Shown here: piece by piece, positions 45,670-55,545 of the stretch
How the letters are laid out: each line of letters opens with the position of its first letter
Numbering within the stretch: the stretch's first letter is position 1
Source of the DNA: Heterohyrax brucei
Lineage: Eukaryota; Chordata; Mammalia; Hyracoidea; Procaviidae
Assembly: GCA_028571685.1 (NCBI GenBank)
Contig: CM053146.1
Coordinates: forward strand, 117,465,431-117,529,430
Direction of reading: 5' to 3'
Length of the DNA stretch: 64,000 bases
The notes under the pieces: generated by a model
Told to the model about the DNA's origin: nothing
The model's database searches: none
The model's input: only the letters and a program-made list of their open reading frames with translations
Program-made: the position numbers and the translations under genes

Positions 45670-45835
45670 GTCCTTTTATTTATTTCTTTATTGTGCTTTA
45701 GATGAAGGTTTACAGAACAAATCAGTTTCTTATTAAACAATTTGTACACATATTGCTTTGTGACATTGGTTGCCAGCCCCATGACAGATCAACATTCTCC
45801 CCTTGACCTCTCACCAGACAGGAATAAGAAGGAGG
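45670..45835 (-). mobile_element. Second L1 3' UTR fragment within the L1
   Basis: TTAGATGAAGGTTTACAGAA, CAAATCAGTTTCTTATTAAA and ACATATTGCTTTGTGACATT match the end of the afrotherian L1 3' UTR, which is already present at 39,920-40,030. This is therefore a short independent, 5'-truncated L1 insertion or a rearrangement. Confidence 0.65.
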
Positions 45836-46503
45836 ATGGATATGAAGGAAAAGAATAAGATCATGTTGTAGCCCCCCAGCAAGGTAGTTAGGGCCCCTCT
45901 GCCACCTCTGATCAGGATGATGGAGTGAGGGTATATGTGTCCCTCTGGCTAGATATATGGATGCTGGGGCACCTGGCATCTGCAGCAACCAACAATGTCC
46001 CCTCTCGTGTGCAAAGAGGGGAGTTGACCATGAACTGGTTGAGTGGGATGCCTCTCACTGATACTCCAAAGGTTCACTGCCTTGTGCATGACTCTCACCC
46101 CTGAGGTCAAGGACTGCCATTCCTGAGTATCTCCAGTTCTGGAGCCTTGCTCCCTTCCTGCCTCTGCTGCTTTCCATCTGTGTGTATAAAGATTCTCTGT
46201 CCCTTTTGGGAAAGTCATGAAGTTGCCTTGCTGTTTTCTTCAGCCTGGGTTGCTGCTGGCTTTGTCCTAAGGGGGCCGTGCCCAGCCAAGGCGGCTGGCA
46301 GAGCTCCTCTGCTCCATACTGCTCTTTGTTGTGGTTGTTAGCACTCACTTCTTCCTTTCAGTCAGTGTTCTTTTCATATTTTATAGCTTCATTTCTGATG
46401 TTCAGGGTTCCTGATTGTTAACTGCTTCTGTTTTGCTTCAGCTTTGGGGGTCTTTTGTATAGGTGGGACATCATGGTTGTATGACTAAGCTGCCATCTGG
46501 ACT

Positions 46504-46717
46504 CTTCCTGCAACTATAATGGCTTGGAAGAAGACCCGAAGCCCCAGTAAGAAATGCAGCCTGGCCAACACTTTGATTTCAGCCTGATTCGACCCTTAAT
46601 AGGGAGCCCATAGAAACCATGCCCAGACCTCGGACCTACAGAAACTGAAATAACAATTGTGTGTTACTTACACTGCTAAGTTTGGTGTAATTTGTATACA
46701 GGAATAGAAAACTAATA
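46504..46717 (+). mobile_element. MLT1/MaLR LTR, right part of the nest
   Basis: CTTGGAAGAAGACCCGAAGC, ATGCAGCCTGGCCAACACTT, CCCAGACCTCGGACCTACAG and the end AGAAAACTAATAC. It continues exactly where the left part (ending about 39,902) breaks off. Confidence 0.8.
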
Positions 46718-46973
46718 CCTATAAGGAGTCACATTAAACCTGACAACTGCTGTTTGCAGATCACCCAACAAAACTCAGACAATCACAAATCCCAACATTT
46801 ATATAAAAACAGCATGAGGAACTCACGCTGGGATATTATATCCAGTCAACCCGTGATCACGCTCCCCCCACCACACATACATGCATAATTTCTGTTACTT
46901 TCCCCACAATTCAACCCAAAGAAGCCAATAGCCTAAGTTAAACAATAAAGCAAGAGATTAAACAGTGTGCTTG

Positions 46974-46978
46974 CTGTG
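46974..46978. repeat. Left target-site duplication CTGTG
   Basis: CTGTG directly before the 5' LTR. An identical CTGTG follows the 3' LTR at 49,445-49,449. Confidence 0.75.
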
Positions 46979-47846
46979 CATCGTGAATTGAATTATGTCC
47001 TCCCCCCAGAGACGTGTGTGTATGACTCTGGCTGGGCCACAATTACCACTGTGGGTGTCCTCCATTTTGTGCTTCTAATTTGATGTAAACAAGGATTACA
47101 GTGGGACTGTAACACCTTTACCCAGGTCACATCCCTGACCCAACGTAAAGGGAGTTTCCCTGAGGTTGGGCTGTACCACCTTTTATCTCCTGGGGTACCT
47201 GTGCCTGAGAATCTCCTTGACCAGGAGAAGATTGATAAGAAAGACCTTACTCCAGGGCCAACAGAGACAGAAGGACTTCCCCTGGAGCTCACACCCTGAA
47301 TTTGGACTTTTAGCCTGCTGTCATGGATTGCACTGTGTCTCCCCCAAAATGTAGGGACTGATCGACTTGGCTATGAGTCCCAGTATGGTGCAATTCCTCC
47401 CATCTGTTGTGAATCCTGCCTCTGTAATACTAATGATGGAGAATGGTCAGCAGTTGTGCTGGTGAGGCAGGACTCAAGTTACCAGTTATGGGATATAAGG
47501 GAGAGAAGTGAGCATAGAGAGTTGGGAACCTCATACCACCAAGAGCAGAACACACTCTTTGGACCTGAGGCTCCTGTGCCAAGATGCTCTCCTTGAATTT
47601 GGACCCAGCTTACCAGAATGTGATAATTGCTCTCACTGAATGGACTTGTAACTTGTGAATGAATTTGTGGCTTGCCAGACTAAGTCAATAAAATTTCTCT
47701 TCATAAAGCCTTCAACTCATGTTTTTTTCTGTTAGAGCAGTACCAGGTGACTAAAACACCTTTACTGCGAAGACAAATTTCTTTTTGTTAAAGCCATGCA
47801 TTCATGACATGTCTGTCATAGCAAGCAGCACTAGATGACTAAGACA
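46979..47846 (+). mobile_element. 5' LTR of the MaLR element, split
   Basis: First part 46,979-47,320 (CATCGTGAATTGAATTATGT to AATTTGGACTTTTAGCCTGC). Second part 47,759-47,846 (GTTAAAGCCATGCATTCATG to CACTAGATGACTAAGACA). Its terminal TG appears mutated to CA, judging by alignment to the 3' LTR start TGTCAGGGATTGAATT. Confidence 0.82.
47321..47758 (+). mobile_element. LTR of a related subfamily nested in the 5' LTR
   Basis: TGTCATGGATTGCACTGTGT start and CAGTACCAGGTGACTAAAAC end with terminal CA. Body landmarks (GTTGGGAACCTCATACCACC, TTGAATTTGGACCCAG) are shared with its host but it is a separate copy. The target duplication is not clean (CCTGC before, CCTTT after). Confidence 0.8.
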
Positions 47847-48959
47847 GCACGTGGTACTGAAAGTGAGGTGCTGCTCTACAATATACCAAAACTGTGGATG
47901 CAATTTTGAAACACTTAATGGATAGAAAACTTAAGGAATTGAGAACCGTTAATACTGGAGAAGCCACTGATGGTCAGAAACAGCAACGGAAGACCAGCAG
48001 TAGCAATCTGGCAATGCAAAACCAGGAGACCAGCACCAGACAGGACTGGAGCTGCCCCATGGGGTGAAAGAGCTTACTGCTATGTGCAAGAGGCTTCCTG
48101 GCAAAGTGGGGTGCCTCTGGATATTTATCAGTGGAGCTACAGAGCTTCGAAACACTTGCTCTGGCAGGGCACAGGAGTCTTGAAATACCAAGAGGCCAGA
48201 GGAAGCATAAGCTGAGGAAGAAAGGACACAAAAAGAGCTGTCTCCATCTCAAAAGGTATGGCCATGCCCTAGGAGTTTGAAAGGGTAAAACCAAGGCCTG
48301 TGGGGCTTCGAAAGGTGGCACCACAGCCTCCTAGGTTTCAAAGAGTCAGATCTTCACCAACTCAGTCCCAGAGTGGGGTGCTGCCTTACATGAGTATCAG
48401 CTGAATGTGACCAGATCTGCCACTCAAAGCTAAGGGGCAGGGCTTTTATGCACAAGGGATAAAAGAATAGACCTATAGGGGCCTAGGGGGTAAGAGCCCC
48501 ACTCATTTGGAGTAGGAGAATGGTACACCTAAAGCCAAGGGAGTAGAGTTGCTGTCTTAGGGGGCCTAGAAGGCAGAGCTGAAATCCAGGGCTAAGGAGC
48601 CTCCTCTTAGGATCTGGATAGTACGGCCAATACCTAGAGTCTGAAGGGCAGGGCCATTGTGTAACATGTCTCAGAGAAGGAAGGTTATTTTCAAAGCCTT
48701 GAGGGCTCATATAATATGTTCTGCTGACTAGCTTGTTGCCTGTTATCACTTTTCCTCCAGTTTCTTCTATTTGTAATGGAAATATCTAGCTTGTGCCTGT
48801 TCTGAAATTGTACCTTTAGAAGCAAATAACTGGTATTCTAGATTTCACAGATAAAGAAAAATTTTTATTTATTTTGGACTTGAAGGTAAGACGTTGCTAT
48901 GATATAACTATGTTTTGCACATTGCAAGGATGTGATTTTCTGAGGGCCAAATGGTAGAA
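47847..48959 (+). mobile_element. MaLR internal region, non-coding
   Basis: About 1.1 kb. Contains MaLR-internal-like phrases such as TTCAAAGCCTTGAGGGCTCA near 48,695 and a purine-rich end GAGGGCCAAATGGTAGAA just before the 3' LTR, which would be the polypurine-tract position. Confidence 0.7.
47852..47869 (+). promoter_or_regulatory. Probable primer binding site (tRNA-Leu type)
   Basis: TGGTACTGAAAGTGAGGT lies 5 bases after the 5' LTR and resembles the complement of a tRNA-Leu 3' end (TGGTACCAGGAGTGGGGT), as expected for ERVL/MaLR elements. Confidence 0.55.
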
Positions 48960-49444
48960 TGTCAGGGATTGAATTATGTCCCCCAAAGAACGTGTATCAA
49001 TTTGGCTGGCCAAGATTCCCAGTATTGTGTGATTTTCCCTTATGTTGTAAATTCTGGCCCTGTGATGTTAATAAGGGAGAATGGGCAGCAACTGTGTTAG
49101 TGAGGAGGGACTCAGTCCACAAGTTTGGAATGTATTCTGAAGCAATCTCTTAAAATGTAAAAGGGAAGTAATCAGGGGGACCTCCTGCCACCAAGAAAGC
49201 AGAACATGGAACAGAGTGCATCCTTTAGACCCAGGATCCCTGCACCTGAAAATCTCCTCAGTCAGAAAAAAATTGATGAGAAGGACCTTCCTCCAGAACT
49301 GACAGAGACAGAAAGCCTTCCCCCTGGAGCTGATGCCCTGAATTTGAACTTTTAACCTATTTTACTGTGGGTAAATGAATTCCTCTTTGTTAAAGCCATC
49401 CACTTCTGATATTTCTGTTACAGTAGCACTAAACAGCTAAGACA
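48960..49444 (+). mobile_element. 3' LTR of the MaLR element
   Basis: TGTCAGGGATTGAATTATGT start, CAATTTGGCTGGCCAAGATT, CCTTCCCCCTGGAGCTGATG, GTTAAAGCCATCCACTTCTG and the end AACAGCTAAGACA. It is 485 bp and followed by the CTGTG duplication. Confidence 0.85.
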
Positions 49445-49449
49445 CTGTG

Positions 49450-49994
49450 AAAACACAGCTTCAGAGCAGCTCATCCACTCACCCTCTTCCAAACCACTGA
49501 ATTTCTAGATGCAAAAATCTGTGACTGCCATGTATCTGTCAGTCTGTGTAAAAACACTGGCATGTTCTAAAAGAGGTGAGAAGCATAGCATGCTGCCCAA
49601 ACTCTGGCCACATAGGCTAACTAGAAGGGTTACAAAGCCAGGACCACAGAGGACAGAGCTGTGAGATATGCCTTGTGATGCTAGATCGTGCACGGCATGC
49701 TCGGTAGATGGATCAAAACAATGTTGTGTTAAAAGGACATAACATTCTCAGGATAGACATGCACTTGGCAAGTATAGTGCAGACAGCTAGCTAAAAGGAA
49801 GGCAGGTAACGTAGCACAGTTATGAGCAATGCCAGCAGGAAACCAAATAGTGATTGGAGGGTGCCAGGAGCAGAAAACAAGGAAGAGAGCCAACAAGAGC
49901 TTGTGTGACGCCAAGGAGGCATCATCCAATAGTAGCTGGTATGTGGAATTCTGGGCAAGGATACAGAAGCAGAAATGCACGGCTATGAATAGTA
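49450..49994. other. Unassigned DNA
   Basis: No gene or repeat recognised. Confidence 0.4.
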
Positions 49995-50205
49995 AGTGCT
50001 TATATGTACATACCTACCACATGCCAACTGCTCTAAATTCACACTTTCATTTGGTTCTCCCAAAAACTCTACAAGAGGAGGGAACTTACACCATGGCACC
50101 ATTATTCAGATGAAGAAACTAAGGTAGTCAGAAGATACATGATTTGCTCAGTCACACAGCTAGTAAGTAGCAAACACAGTCCAACTCCAGAACTTAATAC
50201 ATTCT
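49995..50205 (-). mobile_element. MIR element, minus strand
   Basis: ACCACATGCCAACTGCTCTA, GATGAAGAAACTAAGGTAGT and CTCAGTCACACAGCTAGTAA are the reversed MIR in order. Confidence 0.82.
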
Positions 50206-50224
50206 AGTGTGTATGTGTTTTAAA

Positions 50225-50585
50225 ACATTTTTCATGGCAATAGAATTTCTTTTTGTGCTTTAACTCAAAGTGTATAATTTAAGACAGTTTGTCCTATAAC
50301 AACTTACACACACACATTGTTATATGACCCTAGTTGCTCTCCCCACACTAATAGCACACTTCCCTCCACCCTATATTTTTTATGTCCAGTCAACCATCTC
50401 CTGTTCTTCTCTGCCCTTTCATCACACCCCTGGACAAGAGCTGCCCATTTAGTACCATAGATCTACTTAAGCCAAGAAGCATACTCTTCTGTAGTATCTT
50501 TTTTTATGTCTTATACTCCAGTCCAGTCCTTGTCTGAAGAGTTGGCTTCAGGGAGGGCTTCCGATCTGAGCTAACAGAGTCTGGG
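50225..50585 (-). mobile_element. L1 3' UTR fragment, minus strand
   Basis: CTAGTTGCTCTCCCCACACT, GACAAGAGCTGCCCATTTAG, CTTAAGCCAAGAAGCATACT and AGTCCTTGTCTGAAGAGTTG match a second type of afrotherian L1 3' UTR. No coding part is attached. Confidence 0.75.
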
Positions 50586-50690
50586 TTTGAGGCAGAATTT
50601 AAACACTACAGTTCAATGAGTTTTAACAAATTTATACAGCCTTGTGACACACATTCCTATCAAGACTATGCTAGCGACCAATGTGATCTA
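50586..50690 (-). mobile_element. Old L1 scrap, minus strand
   Basis: TACAGTTCAATGAGTTTTAA and CAAATTTATACAGCCTTGTG resemble an L1M 3' UTR segment. Confidence 0.45.
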
Positions 50691-51169
50691 CCAAATCAGT
50701 TAACAATAGGAGGTGCCACCACTGATAGATTTCTGGGCAGCCAGGAGTCATTCCCTGGCACCATAAAGCCCGCTGGCAGCAAGACCTGACGCTGCACCTC
50801 CCTCCCACAAACACACTACATGGCTCCTTGCCAGGACCAGTCCTCACCATCTGCTGTTCTGCTCTGAAGCACAGGGAGACTGGACCTTGCAAGCTCTGTT
50901 TCCCAGAGTATCTCATCCTCTCAATCTCTGCCTAAGGTAGTGTCTCTGACATCAACCCTGTGGCTATCAATCCCACCAGATAGCCACTGTTGCTACAATT
51001 TCTTCCAAATAACCTTGGTCCCTTGGCTTTGGTAAAAGCACCCAGCCCCCCGACGACCTCCTGTTTAGAAGTAGTAGTGACCTCTTGCTATTGCTCATCT
51101 CTAGGTTCTCTCTCTAACTATCATCATTTGGATTCTCAACTCTTCCTCTGCATCACATTCCTTGTTTCA
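50691..51169. other. Unassigned DNA
   Basis: No gene or repeat recognised. The 81-codon antisense frame here has no support. Confidence 0.4.
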
Positions 51170-51370
51170 TACACCCATTGCCACTGAGGCAATTCTTGCC
51201 TGAGGTGACCCTGTAAGATGAGAACCGCCCCCTAGGGTTTCCAAGGCTGTAATTGTTACAGAAGCAGACTGCCAATCATTCTTCCCTTCTTTCCTGGAGC
51301 AGCTGGTGGGTTTGAACGACCAACCTTTCACTTAGCAGCTAAGTATACTGCACCAGCAGGACTCCCTCCT
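51170..51370 (-). mobile_element. AfroSINE, long form, minus strand
   Basis: CACCCATTGCCACTGAGGCA tail, CAAGGCTGTAATTGTTACAG long-form segment, and GCAGCTAAGTATACTGCACC head. Confidence 0.86.
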
Positions 51371-53019
51371 GTTTCAAATAGTTGGCATGGTTTTTTTTTT
51401 TGGTTGCACTTTCCCAGCATGCTGATATTCTCCCTGCTTGTCATGACTAACTCGCAGAAACTGGGGCAGTTCCCGGCATATAGCTGGAGCCAGGCACAGA
51501 TGTCAGAAGTGGGGGAACTCAGCACAGAGACTGCCCCCAGATGGCAGCAGGGGCTGTGTCTACATTTGGTCTCCACTTGTAGACATCTTGCTGGTCCATC
51601 CTGTCAGCAAGTTAGCACTGCCCTGTGGTTCGGCATTGCCCATGTTTCCTCTGTCTTTCATATGGACCTCTGCAAGCTGTCAAGACTGTGAGATGCACCT
51701 GGTTCTTCAGCTAATGTCATGACAATAAGCTACTGACTAGATCAGGCAAACTGCCACGTATTTTCAAAAATATGTGTCTAGAGGAAGTATCAATGTGGAA
51801 GCTGGGAGTGACAAAGTAGGGCAAGAAGGGGAACTCCAACTCGGAGCCTTCAACAGCTTGTGGGTGTCCCTGGGGATCTCACCAGGCGGCTCAGGGATGG
51901 ACGGGCAGGCCCGGGCAAAGCCTTCAAATGGTAAAATTTCTGATCTGTTCTAGTTCCAACCTAGTTTATGGCAGGCTCTGGCTGACTGTAAAATCCATAT
52001 TGAGCTAAATCCCCAGGACTACCAGAGAAGGACCTCAAACTCTAGTTTGACTGCAAAATAAAGTCTTGTCTTCCAAGAGCGTTTGACTGGAGAAGGCCAT
52101 GCCAGGAGGCTGACTATGACCATTGGCTCACCGCCCTATAAGCCAGACAGATCCAGAACTGCATCGGTTATGAGTCAAGTTTCCCCTCCTCAGCTCACGC
52201 CACCACGCGATGGGCTATTGGCCTGCCCTGGTCACGGGAGTAGAAGCTCTGCTGTCAGGTGGTGAAAAAAGAAAGACAGAGCTCACTTCTCTTTCACTCC
52301 CTACACGATAAATCATCTCAGCCAGGAGAACTATCAGGAAATGGCCTAGCAGCTAATAGGAGAAAAGGAACCCCCGAAGGGAAAGAATCCTGTTAGTCAG
52401 AGAGCTTTTACTCTGAACCACAGAGCAGGCTCTCACTTTCTGTGGGAATAATAAAATAGCAGTCCTCCACTACATTAACTCTTCAAATAAACGCAACTTC
52501 CTCGAATGCAACTATTTGGTGTTTCTGAGTTGGATTTAATTTTCACCAAGTTAAAAGTAGAAAGCAAAAGAATTGGCTGAGTAGCCTCAAGAAAGTCAAA
52601 GAAGTAAATTAGCTTGCTATTCAAAGTAGGGAAACACAGGTTGTGGGGCAGCTCTATTCTATGGTCCAGTCATCACCTGGTAAACAAACAGCACTGTGTC
52701 TGCCCAAGCTGGTGTTTTTCCCACACTGCACTGGCAACTTCAGAGGTCTAGTGGAACGTCACAGCAGTCTTTCAGGCTTTGAAAAGCAGGTGGGAAATAA
52801 AAGCTTGAAAAGATAGCTTATTCCCAAGGAAAATCATAAAAGCTAAAAATTATTACAGGAGATGGGCCCCAAAGCAGAATACTGAGATATTTTAAGGATA
52901 AAGAAATACAGCGTACTGTTCCAGAAAAATAACACAAAGAGATCATGAATATCTTATTACGGGAACAAAATGTTCTATCTAAAATAAAAAGCAAGAAAGC
53001 GTTGGTTGTTTTGATATCG
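51371..53019. other. About 1.6 kb of unassigned DNA
   Basis: No named repeat. A 95-codon frame (51,404-51,691) starts with a hydrophobic stretch (MLIFSLLVMT), but composition and lack of any match argue against a gene. Confidence 0.45.
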
Positions 53020-53081
53020 ACAATAGATTAAACTGACCCTAGAAAATAACTGTTGTAAACCTGAACCTCTATGCCTGTGAT

Positions 53082-53252
53082 GGAAACCCTGGTGGCGTAG
53101 TGGTTAAGTACTACAGCTGCTAACCTAAAAGGTAGCAGTTCAAATCTGCCAGGTGCTCCTTGGGAACTCTAGGGAGCAGTTCTACTCTGTCCTATGGGGT
53201 CATTATGAGTTGGCATCACTTGGATGGCACTGGGTTTGGTTTTGGTTTTTTG
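53082..53252 (+). mobile_element. AfroSINE, short form, with 12-bp target duplication
   Basis: GGAAACCCTGGTGGCGTAGT head, well-preserved core, GTTTGGTTTTGGTTTTTTG tail. TATGCCTGTGAT occurs at 53,070-53,081 and 53,253-53,264. Confidence 0.94.
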
Positions 53253-53564
53253 TATGCCTGTGATTATAATCCTGTTTTGAAATGAGTTATCTTTGTTATG
53301 TTAATAAGGCAGGATTGGTGTAGGGTGTGTTTCAGTCACTGTCTTACAACACATAAAAAGAGCAGATTAGGACAAAGATGAGGTAAGAAATACCAAGTGA
53401 CATGAAGATTGCCCAGGAGCAGTTCAAAGAGACAATGACCTTTCTCCAGAGCAGACACAGAAAGAAAACCTTCCCAGAGAGCCAGCAACCTGAACTCAGA
53501 CTTTTAGCCTTTTAAACTGTGAGAAAATAAATTTCTGTAAAAGCTATCCACTTGGCATATTTTT

Positions 53565-55267
53565 TTCTCTCTCTTTTTTTTATTTAATATGACTGAGTGA
53601 AAATGTACATTCCCATATAAATTTACATGCCCACCTATATGTTGCTTCCACTGCTCTCCCTGTCCGGTGACAGCACACTGTTCCTTTCTGCTCCATACAT
53701 GTCTCATCCTCCCAACAGTCTCCTTTCCACCCCCTCCACCCACTCTCCTTCCTCCAACCAGAGCTCAGCAAGCTGGTATCCTATGGATGTATAGAACCAC
53801 AAAGTGCATCCAATATATGGTCACTCTGCATCGCCAAGTCCAATCCATTCGTGTCCGAAGAGTGGACCTTCGTTATGATTTATGGGCAAGGGCAGCATCA
53901 GGGCCAGGGGCCATGCTCCCAGGTGAACCCCTAAACTGCTGGACCATCAATTGAGGTCTTTTAGTGGCGATCTCAGGATGCACCCCTGTTTATTCTTGTG
54001 TTGTCAGTGAGACTCAACTTAGTGAGCTCCATCGCGGCTACCACTGGTGGTGGCCAGGCACCATCCTGTTCTTCTGGTCCCAAGTCGATGTAGGCACCCA
54101 CTCATGTGGGTCTCTCTATCTTCTGGGTTGTCTTTACCCCATGTCATTTTGGTCCTCGGTGAGCATCCATTCCTGCTGAGTTGGGACCACTTGCTGTGCC
54201 CTCGGATGGCAGCTTGGCAGCTTTCAAGACCCCAGATGCCACTCACCAATGTGGTGTGCAGACAGCCCTCCTAGCAAAATGCTAGTTGTGCCAATTGGCC
54301 TCGATTTCACATAAGTGCATGGTCCCCTGCCCCTTGCCCCAGCTACTCTATCCTTGCAATATTGGGTTAAGATGGAAGGAGTACTCAGGTTATGCTGAAG
54401 TCCACTTAATGTTGTTCTTGCTTCTAATGTGTGCTATCACCGATTTCACCTAACCAGATTTCTAGCAACTATCTAATCTAAGCCCTCCCCACCTCGTCTC
54501 CCCTCCCTCCCCTCCCTTGCAGCTGTCAAAGAGTCTTTTCTTCTATACACAAGTCTGTTTTTGAGATCTTATCATAGAGGTCTCATACAATATTTGTCCT
54601 TTTGTCGCTGACTACTTTCACTCAACATAATGTCTTCCAGTTGAAACCAGGTTAGGAGATGTTTCCTGGAATCGTTGTTATTCTTTGTCATTGCATAGTG
54701 CTCCATTGAGTATATGTACCACAGTTTACCTATCCATTCTTCTGTTGTTGGGCATCTGGGTTGATTCCATCTTTTTGCTATTGTGGACTGCGCTGCAATA
54801 AACATTCTTGTGCATGTGTCCGCTGGTGTGAAAGGCCTTCATTCTGTAGGATATATTCCAAGCAGTGAATTACTGGGTCAAATGGTATATCAATATCCAT
54901 TTTTTTAAGGAAGCGCCAGATTGCTTTCCAAAGAGGCTGGACCATTTTACAATTCCACCAGCAGTGTAGGAGGATTCCACTTTCTCCACAGCCTCTCCAT
55001 CATTTGTTGTTTTGTGTTTTGGGGATCATGGCCAACATTGTTGGGGTGAGATGGTATCTCATTGTAGTGTTGATTTGAATTTCTTTTATAACTAAAGATC
55101 GTGAACATGTCTGCATGTGTTTTTTGGCTGCCTGGATCTCCTCTTTAGTGAAATGTCTGTCCATCTCCTTTGCCCATTGCTTAATTGGATGATTTACCTT
55201 CTTGTTATTGATATTTTGTAGTATCTTATAGATTATGGAGATCAGGCGTCAGTCTGACATAGAGTTG
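53565..55267 (-). mobile_element. 5'-truncated L1 with 17-bp target duplication
   Basis: A reversed 3' UTR (53,580-54,560) is followed by the C-terminal part of ORF2. The minus-strand frame 54,572-54,805 reads MFIAAQSTIAKRWNQPRCPT and EEWIGKLWYIYSMEHYAMTK, a clear L1 ORF2 C-terminus. CCACTTGGCATATTTT is repeated at both ends (from 53,548 and from 55,268). It is truncated within ORF2 and not active. Confidence 0.92.
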
Positions 55268-55354
55268 CCACTTGGCATATTTTTGTTATGGCAGAATTAG
55301 ATAATTAAGACAACATCTTACAGGTCTAACTCATGCCTCTTACAGAACAATTTC

Positions 55355-55545
55355 TGGGTCATGCAAACAACTAAGCACTCAGCTGCTAAACTGAAAGGTT
55401 GGAGGTCCAAGTCTATCACAGAGGCACCTCAAAAGAAAGGTCTAATTATCTCCTTCTGAAAACCAGCCATTGAAAAGTCCATGGAGCACAGATTTACTTT
55501 CACATACATAGGGTCACCATGACTAGCAAACAGTTCAATGGCAAC
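55355..55545 (+). mobile_element. AfroSINE, third form
   Basis: CTCAGCTGCTAAACTGAAAG core, AAAAGAAAGGTCTAATTATC middle segment, and GGGTCACCATGACTAGCAAA tail. The tRNA-like head is degraded. Confidence 0.78.

Larger units (their letters stand above)
39912..46503 (-). mobile_element. Apparently full-length L1 LINE, inactive, inserted in an LTR
   Basis: In minus orientation the parts are: a 3' poly-A seen as a T-run (39,912-39,920); the afrotherian-type 3' UTR with GGCCCTCTGTTACGATCCCA and GCTCACAAGCTTTCAAGACC; ORF2 from about 41,790 to 45,330; then about 650 bp that reads like an L1 5' UTR, ending at AGATGGCAGC (reverse of 46,490-46,499). ORF1 was not recognised. At least six AfroSINE pieces and probably a second L1 3' fragment lie inside. 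Flanking LTR sequence on both sides belongs to one element. Stops, deletions and altered catalytic residues make it inactive. Confidence 0.82.
46979..49444 (+). mobile_element. MaLR-type LTR element with both LTRs, non-autonomous
   Basis: Composite of 5' LTR (46,979-47,846, including a nested LTR), internal region (47,847-48,959) and 3' LTR (48,960-49,444). The internal part carries no recognisable gag, pol or env; frames such as 47,970-48,215 are short and unlike known proteins. This fits MaLR elements, which rely on an ERVL-type provider. The 5-bp target duplication is perfect. Family assignment is from general structure and memory. Confidence 0.85.
53020..55315 (+). mobile_element. MaLR-like LTR holding an AfroSINE and an L1
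   Basis: LTR pieces: 53,020-53,081 (GTTGTAAACCTGAACCTCTA), 53,253-53,564 (CTTTGTTATGTTAATAAGGC to CTGTGAGAAAATAAATTTCT) and 55,268-55,315 (TTATGGCAGAATTAGATAAT to TAAGACA). Joined, they give one LTR with the same 3' end style as those at 47-49 kb. The left limit is uncertain. Confidence 0.75.

Noticed and set aside
47970..48324. Gag- or pol-like protein in the MaLR interior
   Set aside because: Frames on either strand are short and show no zinc-knuckle, protease or polymerase motifs; MaLR interiors are normally non-coding.
51404..51691. Small secreted protein (hydrophobic N-terminus after an ATG)
   Set aside because: No other supporting feature, no conserved motif, and such short frames are expected by chance across 64 kb.
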